Below, one piece after another: positions 5,939-6,033 of a DNA stretch of 6,033 nt. Source of the DNA: Flavobacteriales bacterium (GTDB lineage Bacteria > Bacteroidota > Bacteroidia > Flavobacteriales_D > Sanyastnellaceae). Where the stretch lies: the NCBI GenBank assembly GCA_947464885.1, contig CANHYZ010000141.1, forward strand, positions 1 through 6,033, in the 5' to 3' direction. How positions within the stretch are numbered: the first letter of the stretch is position 1; the number at the start of each line of letters is the position of its first letter. The position numbers and the translations under genes were made by a program. The notes below the pieces were generated by a model that searched no databases, had not been told where the DNA came from, and saw nothing but the letters and a program-made list of their open reading frames with translations.

Positions 5939-6033
5939 TGCAGAAATCACCGTACCGAAGTAGCGCGAAATTTCTGCACGCGCTTTGTCGAGCATGATTT
6001 TTTCCTGAAGCAACGCATCGTATTTATCGTGAT
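5936..6033 (-). CDS. Unrecognised protein, C-terminal 31 residues only
   Basis: A minus-strand frame enters at the right edge of the window and stops with TAA at 5938-5936. The visible end reads HDKYDALLQEK, IMLDKARAEIS, RYFGTVISA: a charged amphipathic helix-like stretch followed by a short hydrophobic end. The other two minus-strand frames are closed by stops within the segment, and the stop coincides with the end of the plus-strand terminator, the layout expected for convergent genes. I do not recognise the family from so short a tail and assign no function. The remainder lies beyond position 6033. Confidence 0.6.
   Translation of the reverse strand, partial: HDKYDALLQEKIMLDKARAEISRYFGTVISA

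Overview
The window looks like a piece of a Bacteroidota chromosome, most plausibly from the Flavobacteriales/Cytophagales side, although genus cannot be read from it. Four signs support this: a SufB N-terminus of Bacteroidota type, start codons without Shine-Dalgarno sequences but with A-rich leaders, a candidate TTTG/TAnnTTTG promoter, and a large exported protein ending in a type IX secretion (T9SS) sorting domain. I see no mobile elements, tRNA or rRNA genes, or CRISPR arrays.

Layout: (1) Positions 1-731, minus strand: the start of a suf iron-sulfur cluster assembly operon, with an A-type carrier gene followed after 21 bp by the 5' part of sufB, which runs off the window. (2) Positions 732-1058: a divergent intergenic region. 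It holds a candidate suf promoter, a perfect 8-5-8 dyad just inside the predicted leader (possible operator), and a repeated CGGCATAA motif nearer the plus-strand genes. (3) Positions 1059-5856, plus strand: a probable two-gene unit. First is a small cysteine-rich candidate lipoprotein; 43 bp later comes a 1368-residue secreted protein. The large protein has a signal peptide, a PKD-like segment, a serine alpha/beta-hydrolase domain with a GASMGG elbow, an eight-residue repeat solenoid, right-handed beta-helix coils in exact 21-residue register, and a C-terminal T9SS domain. (4) Positions 5857-6033: a long bipartite hairpin terminator for the plus-strand unit, then the C-terminal end of an unrecognised minus-strand gene arriving convergently.

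The suf genes are housekeeping and probably unrelated to the plus-strand pair. The most interesting content is the hydrolase/beta-helix/T9SS fusion with its lipoprotein neighbour. It is probably a cell-surface or secreted esterase/lipase-like enzyme with a long binding or stalk region. Its substrate cannot be inferred from the sequence. I find no convincing evidence of a wholly new multi-gene system here.
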